From Myxocyprinus asiaticus (Eukaryota; Chordata; Actinopteri; Cypriniformes; Catostomidae): a DNA stretch of 64,000 nt. Shown piece after piece: positions 59,515-64,000 of the stretch (position 1 is the first letter of the stretch; each line of letters begins with the position of its first letter). Below the pieces are notes generated by a model. That model ran no database searches. It was not told the DNA's origin and was given only the letters and a program-made list of their open reading frames with translations. Location: positions 10,054,001 to 10,118,000 of the forward strand of contig NC_059382.1 of NCBI RefSeq assembly GCF_019703515.2. The letters run 5' to 3'. Position numbers and translations under genes: made by a program.

Positions 59515-60150
59515 TGTAACGAGTGATAGCGAGAACAACAGATCCAAGAGCAGAGGAACAGTTCAAAGGATTTATTAACAGCAATTTAGAGCAGTCACTG
59601 AGTTGTGGAATCTTCCGTGTAAGACCAACTTACACGCAGCACACTGGAAAGCATCCACTCTCCAGACATGTGGGCAGAGATGAAGTATCCTCCGTGGAAG
59701 ATCCGCTGATACACAGCAAAGTGGAAAACATCCACACTCTTGACACACGGGCAACCAACATATACAAGAAACAGGACCAACTAGGCAGAAAGAGTAAGGG
59801 TTAGTACTCAACATAAAACAGCTATCTACAGTATAATGTAAACACATTACAAACTGCAACAAACTACATTCAACATTAAACAATCCTGCCAAGGACATGA
59901 CTCATGAGGGGATTAATATAGGCATGAACGAACAAAGGTAAGGTGCCGCTCGCAGCTGAAAGTTGGCAAGATCAGCGTTCCCATGGAAACAATCAGGGTT
60001 CCCATGGAAATGTTGATTCCGCATGCCAGTGGCACCTGAAACACATGAGGGCATAAACGTCAACACGCTTGGAACAAACTAACAGGGGACAATGATGCCA
60101 CGGTCCTGTCAGACAGAAACCCAACCTGACAAGGTGACAGGACCATGACA
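59515..60150 (-). repeat. LTR of a gypsy element, minus strand, about 636 bp
   Basis: On the minus strand it starts TGTCATGGTCCTGTCACC and ends TCTCGCTATCACTCGTTACA (TG...CA), with an AATAAA signal before the end. The end matches 2473-2557. It contains an internal duplication of about 70-90 bp (CGGATCTTCCACGGAGGAT versus TGGTCTTACACGGAAGAT contexts). A 20-bp C run (60161-60180), i.e. a G-rich purine tract on the element's strand, lies next to it where a polypurine tract belongs. So this is the 3' LTR. Confidence 0.78.
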
Positions 60151-60160
60151 GTACACATCA

Positions 60161-60180
60161 CCCCCCCCCCCCCCCCCCCC
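60161..60180. repeat. C20 run
   Basis: 20 consecutive C. It is probably the expanded polypurine tract of the element and is error-prone in assemblies. Confidence 0.9.
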
Positions 60181-60455
60181 AAAGTGATGCCTCCTGGCAT
60201 CCCAACGGGAACATAAAAAAAACCCCAAAAAAACAAGACAAACAAAATGAACACTTAACAAAGAACAGGGAACACAACAGAAAGGAAGGGAAGGGAGGGA
60301 AACCAGGGAGGGAGTTTAAGTATAGGGGCGTGGTCCGGAGACCTGGGAGGAGGCCTCAGGGCAGAGGCAGGGTCTGGCAGTCTAGGAGGTGGCCTCAGGG
60401 CAGAGGGGACAGGGAACTGGGCAGCAGCCACTGGACATGGTTCAGGAGGGAGCGG

Positions 60456-61784
60456 CTAAGGGGGCGGAGCCATGGACGGCTCAGGCATGGGCACTGGTCG
60501 CGGTTGGGGAGTGGCCTCCGTGGTCATGGACGCTGGCCACGACAGCGCAACGGCCTCCGCAGCCACGAGCACTGGATGCTGCAATTGGGGAGTGGCGTCC
60601 ATGGCCATGGGCACTAACAGAGGCTGGGGAATGGCCTCCGAGGCCATGAACACCAACAGAGACTGGGGAATGGCCTCTGTGGCCGTGAGCACAGGTAGTG
60701 ACAGAGAAACAGCCTCTGTGGCTGTGAGCACTGACAGTGACACAGGAACAGCCTCCGTGGCTGTGAAGACCAACATGGACTGGGGAACAGCCTCCGTGAC
60801 TGTGAGCACTGGCAGTGACAGGAGAACAGCTTCCGTGGCTGCGAAGAACGACGTGGACTGGGGAACAGCCTCTGTGGCTGTGAGCACTGGCAGTGACATG
60901 GGAACAGCCTCCATGGCTGTGAAGAATGACATGGACTGGGGAACAGCCTCTGTGGCTGTGAGCACAGACAGTGACAAGGGAACAGCCTCCATGGCTGTGA
61001 GCACAGGCAGTGACAAGGGAATGACCTCAGTGGTTGTAAGTACAGGCAGTGACAGGGGAATGACCTCCGTAGTTGGAGGCACTGGCAGTAACAGGGAAAT
61101 GACCTCTGTGGTCATGAGCACAGGTAGTGGCAGGGGAACGAACTCTGTGGTCGTGGGCACAGACAGTGTCAAGGGAATGACCTCTGTGGTTGTGGGCACT
61201 GACAGTGGCAGGGAGATGACCTCCATGGTCGTGGACATTGTCAGCGGCAGGGGAATGGCCCTCATGGCCGTGGATGCAGGCAGCAGCAGGGGAACGACCT
61301 TCATAGCCGGGAGAGCTGGCAGCAACTGGGGAATGGCCTCCGTGGAGGGGAGCGATGGCAGTGACTGGGGAATGGCCTCCGTGACCGAGGACGCTTGCAC
61401 TGGTACTGCCGATGCTTCAGGTGCTGACTCTGGGGCGGTCGAGGCTTCCAGTGCTGGCTCTGGGACGGACAAGACTTCAGGAGCTGCAGTATTGACCATG
61501 GCAGGCGTGGGCACTGGCAGCGGCAGGGGAACGGCCTCAGTGGACGCTGGCAGCGGAATGGCCCTCGTGGCCATGGACGCTGGCAGCAGGAGGGGAACAG
61601 CCCTTGTGACAGTGGATGCTGGCAGCGGCAGAGAAATGGCCTTCGTGGATTTTCTAATCTGGGACAGCTCACGCTGAAAACTGGGACACCATTGTAATCT
61701 GTAATACACTGCATTTAGGAATCGATTTATAGATGGATAAGAAAATGAATTTGTTCTATGCACGGAATTAAAAAAATGTGCCAT
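60456..61784 (-). CDS. Proline-rich repetitive open frame, 442 codons, function unknown
   Basis: A minus-strand frame made mostly of a 13-residue repeat close to TATEAVPLSLPVL (also [17 protein letters not shown] units), preceded by a non-repeated N-terminus and ending EPSMAPPP. Unit length 39 bp, about two dozen units. The plus strand is open over the same region (60472-61677), because a stop-free 39-bp unit keeps frames open, so translation is unproven. The same repeat type sits in the LTR element at 10.6-11.9 kb. I do not recognise any folded domain. It could be a genuine retroelement 3' open frame or only a minisatellite. Confidence 0.35.
   Translation of the reverse strand: MAHFFNSVHRTNSFSYPSINRFLNAVYYRLQWCPSFQRELSQIRKSTKAISLPLPASTVTRAVPLLLPASMATRAIPLPASTEAVPLPLPVPTPAMVNTAAPEVLSVPEPALEASTAPESAPEASAVPVQASSVTEAIPQSLPSLPSTEAIPQLLPALPAMKVVPLLLPASTAMRAIPLPLTMSTTMEVISLPLSVPTTTEVIPLTLSVPTTTEFVPLPLPVLMTTEVISLLLPVPPTTEVIPLSLPVLTTTEVIPLSLPVLTAMEAVPLSLSVLTATEAVPQSMSFFTAMEAVPMSLPVLTATEAVPQSTSFFAATEAVLLSLPVLTVTEAVPQSMLVFTATEAVPVSLSVLTATEAVSLSLPVLTATEAIPQSLLVFMASEAIPQPLLVPMAMDATPQLQHPVLVAAEAVALSWPASMTTEATPQPRPVPMPEPSMAPPP
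60490..61395. repeat. 39-bp minisatellite, about two dozen copies
   Basis: Consensus on the plus strand close to GGAACAGCCTCCGTGGCTGT followed by GAGCACTGGCAGTGACAG. Units differ at 10-25% of positions. Unit length and reading match the four-copy array at 11091-11247. Confidence 0.9.
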
Positions 61785-62008
61785 GTTATATTTGATGTCA
61801 GTATGACTAAAAGCTATTTCTTTGACTTAGCTATCTAGGTAGCTAGTTAGCTAAACTATAAACTAGCTAACTGGCAAATCATGACAAGGTTTTGAATCCT
61901 GATCTTATAACAAATAATATTGCTGCATTATAAGCCCAAAAATGTAACAATTTAACTTGCATTTAACTTTCCTAATGCATATTTTCTCAATATAGTATAT
62001 ATGACTGT
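61691..62008. other. Intergenic sequence, nothing recognised
   Basis: Includes short AGCTAGTTAGCTA-type words near 61825-61870. Confidence 0.4.
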
Positions 62009-62016
62009 CCCACATT

Positions 62017-62867
62017 CAGGGTTGGGAGGGTTACTTTTGAAATGTATTCCACTACAGATTACAGAATACATGCTGTAAAATGTAATTTGTAACATATTCC
62101 GTTAGATTACGTTGAGGTCAGTAACATATTCTAAATACTTTGGATTACTTCTTCAGCACTGGTAGATTTTTTCACTTGTTTTGACTATAAAAACTCTGCC
62201 AGTACAGTAAGACAAAATATACAGGTTAAAAATACATTCTCTGAAAAACCTAAAAATCTTATGCAGTGTTGTTTCTAAAACAATATAAATCAAATTTATC
62301 TTGTTTTAAAGATTTTTAGATATTTTTACAGGAAAACAATACAAAAATTACTATCAAGAATATGATTTTTGCCTTAATATCAAAGGTTTTACTAGAAAAA
62401 AAAGGAATTATGATCCAACGTGAATTTTCTTGATAAAAAAATATGATCGTGCCTGGTAACGTGCATGTAAAATGGCTAGAAATAGCATTTTAGCTTAGCA
62501 TAAAGCTGACAATTTACACAAGGTTTATTTCTATTTCTTCTGCTCCAAAATTACTTCAAACTTACTTCTCTGTCTGCTCGTATGAATGTAACACATCATA
62601 AGAAAGTGTTTCACCACTGTTCAAATGCACTTTGGATCGCATAATTTATATGTACAAAAGTTTTCCATCTGAAAGGACTAAATATGAAATGAAACAAATG
62701 ACAATAAAATGCAAAGTAATCTCATCAGTAATCAAAATACTTTTTGAATGTAACTGTATTCTAATTACCAATGATTTAAATTGTATCTGTAGTGGAATAC
62801 AGTTACTTATATTTTGTATTTTAAATACGTAATCCCGTTACATGTATTCCGTTACTCCCCAACCCTG
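62017..62867. mobile_element. hAT-like miniature element with perfect 8-bp target duplication
   Basis: CCCACATT flanks both sides (62009-62016 and 62868-62875). Ends CAGGGTTGGGAGGGTTACTTT and, inverted, CAGGGTTGGGGAGTAACGG. Subterminal blocks GTATTCCACTACAG/CTGTAGTGGAATAC are also inverted. 851 bp, no transposase frame. Confidence 0.88.
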
Positions 62868-62875
62868 CCCACATT

Positions 62876-64000
62876 AGTCAAAACATGCTGTCCCACTTTC
62901 GAAACAACCTTTTTTAAAGTGGGATGACAAAGATTGCTTCAAATAGAAAATACTTTAACACATTTTCACAATATTGTTGCAACATTTGATGTACAAATAC
63001 ATCACAAACTTAATTTGAAAACAATTTAGAACATTGTTTTATTTATAACAGATTTATATCCTTAACATTAATTTTGTCTAAATCCTATGTCATTGACCTT
63101 TGAGTGGACTTCACAAGGGGTATTCCCTGTTTGACGATTTTCCCGCCCACATTTATGACATCACATCTGCAAAGTCACATGATTTCAATCACTTGACACC
63201 CCTGCTTGGATTCAGCACCAATCATGTTCACTTTAATGAACATGATGAAGAGATGAAGAGACATTATTTGTGTTTTTGAGGCATATTTCAGAAGACGAAA
63301 GACAAACAGAGACTATTTGCTTGGCGACATTTCACAAAAGAGCAGAGCAGCTCCATTAACAGGTTGTGTGTCTGTCGCCAGCTGTATTCTTCCAATCATT
63401 GTTATTGACAGCGCAAAAATGCTAATAAGAAAGTTAACCCGGGGTTTACAAATGTACAGTGTGAAACATCGGAACATGAAGACTCAGGATTAATTATTAA
63501 TTCTGGGTAAAGTATGAACAGTGTGAAACATGAAACTGGATAACCCAGGATTTGGTTTACCCGGGTTTTAGAATAACCCGGTGTTAAATATTTTAAATGT
63601 GAAAAGCCCTAAAATTTATACTTTACCCTGGATTAATAATGATAGGATGAACACAGCTTGCAACGGACATGCAACCTGTCGATGGATCTGCTCTGCTGTG
63701 GAAATGTCGGCAAGCAGATCAGCTTAGTTTGTCTTTCATCTTCTGAAATATGCCACAAAAACATGGAATACTGTCTCTTCATCATGGCAGTTATCGTGTT
63801 TGCCACCACTGTTCGACACTTTACCAGTTTCCCTCAGATGGAGAACGTAAACTGCTTGTGAAAGTTTCAGTGACTGTACAAAGCACATTTAACTAGACAA
63901 ATAAAGTTTGTAGACAAACTTTGAAGTTGGCTTGAAAGAGCTTGGTCTGAAAGTTTAAAAAAGATTTACAAGCTTAATTAGTTAGTTAGTTAGTTGGTTC
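62876..64000. other. Intergenic end of window
   Basis: 63410-63640 has loosely repeated words (CAGTGTGAAACAT twice; AACCCGGG/CCCGGGTT) suggestive of an old foldback repeat. A short TTAG repeat closes the window at about 63978-63995. No gene is recognised. Confidence 0.4.

Larger units (their letters stand above)
60151..61690 (-). mobile_element. 3' internal region of a gypsy element with proline-rich repeat frame
   Basis: Adjacent to the 3' LTR and upstream of it on the element's strand. It has a G-rich polypurine-like tract, then a region whose minus strand could encode hydrophobic FILFVLFFWGFFYVPVG, and then the repeat array. No pol domain is visible up to 61690 and no second LTR is found, so the element is truncated. 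Confidence 0.6.

Noticed and set aside
60472..61677. 401-codon plus-strand open frame as a gene
   Set aside because: It is the antisense reading of the 39-bp repeat array; a unit divisible by three keeps frames open by default, and composition (SVAVSTGSD repeats) matches no known family.

Overview
The window looks like a piece of a teleost fish genome, most likely a cyprinid (carp, minnow or zebrafish relative). The evidence is one vertebrate multi-exon gene with GT-AG introns, an AT-rich intronic background, and several repeat families that I associate with cyprinids: short elements beginning TTAAAGGGATAGTTCACCC, Tc1-like transposons, hAT-type elements with 8-bp target duplications, and tRNA-derived SINEs. 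The species assignment is inference.

One cellular protein-coding gene occupies the plus strand from about 5.9 kb to 56.3 kb. I identify it as stard13 (DLC2 family: SAM domain, serine-rich linker, RhoGAP domain, START lipid-binding domain). Fourteen coding exons can be joined with consistent splice phases. They total 3357 bases including the stop, which gives 1118 residues, close to what I recall for mammalian STARD13 (about 1113). Exon 1 (5883-6045) is separated from exon 2 (41452) by a 35.4-kb intron. A short alternative first exon ending at 33303 has a consensus donor in the same phase. The last coding exon ends at 55987 and a poly(A) signal follows near 56285. The protein should be a focal-adhesion RhoA-family GTPase-activating protein: an LD-like motif and a SIYDNV motif lie in the linker, and the catalytic arginine is in exon 8.

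The rest is mostly mobile DNA. 1-2557: decayed Ty3/gypsy (sushi-like) element, plus strand. 3269-4850: Tc1-like transposon with an uninterrupted transposase frame, minus strand. 8.8-17.2 kb: a cluster of GATAGTTCACCC miniature elements. 10626-11945: short LTR element, minus strand, with a 39-bp (13-codon) repeat. 20.8-22.1 kb: four-copy tandem array of about 180 bp, interrupted by another repeat and ending in a foldback. 22.3-23.1 kb: LTR plus leader of another retroelement. 25085-26817: a hAT-like element inside another. 28623-30817: hAT-like element with perfect 8-bp duplications. 33576-34152 and 36058-36634: a 577-bp direct duplication. 37859-39478: Sleeping Beauty-like Tc1 transposon with an uninterrupted frame. 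44675-46712: hAT-like element. 49.1-49.9 kb: foldback element carrying a SINE. 56395-57697: decayed mariner/Tc1-type element just after the gene. 59515-61.7 kb: LTR and 3' internal region of a second gypsy element, minus strand, with about two dozen copies of the same kind of 39-bp repeat. 62017-62867: hAT-like miniature element with a perfect 8-bp duplication.

No operon, CRISPR or prokaryotic system is present. The most interesting observations are the candidate alternative promoter/first exon of stard13, the 13-residue proline-rich repeat carried by two LTR elements, the two Tc1-type transposases without stops, and the datable nested insertions.
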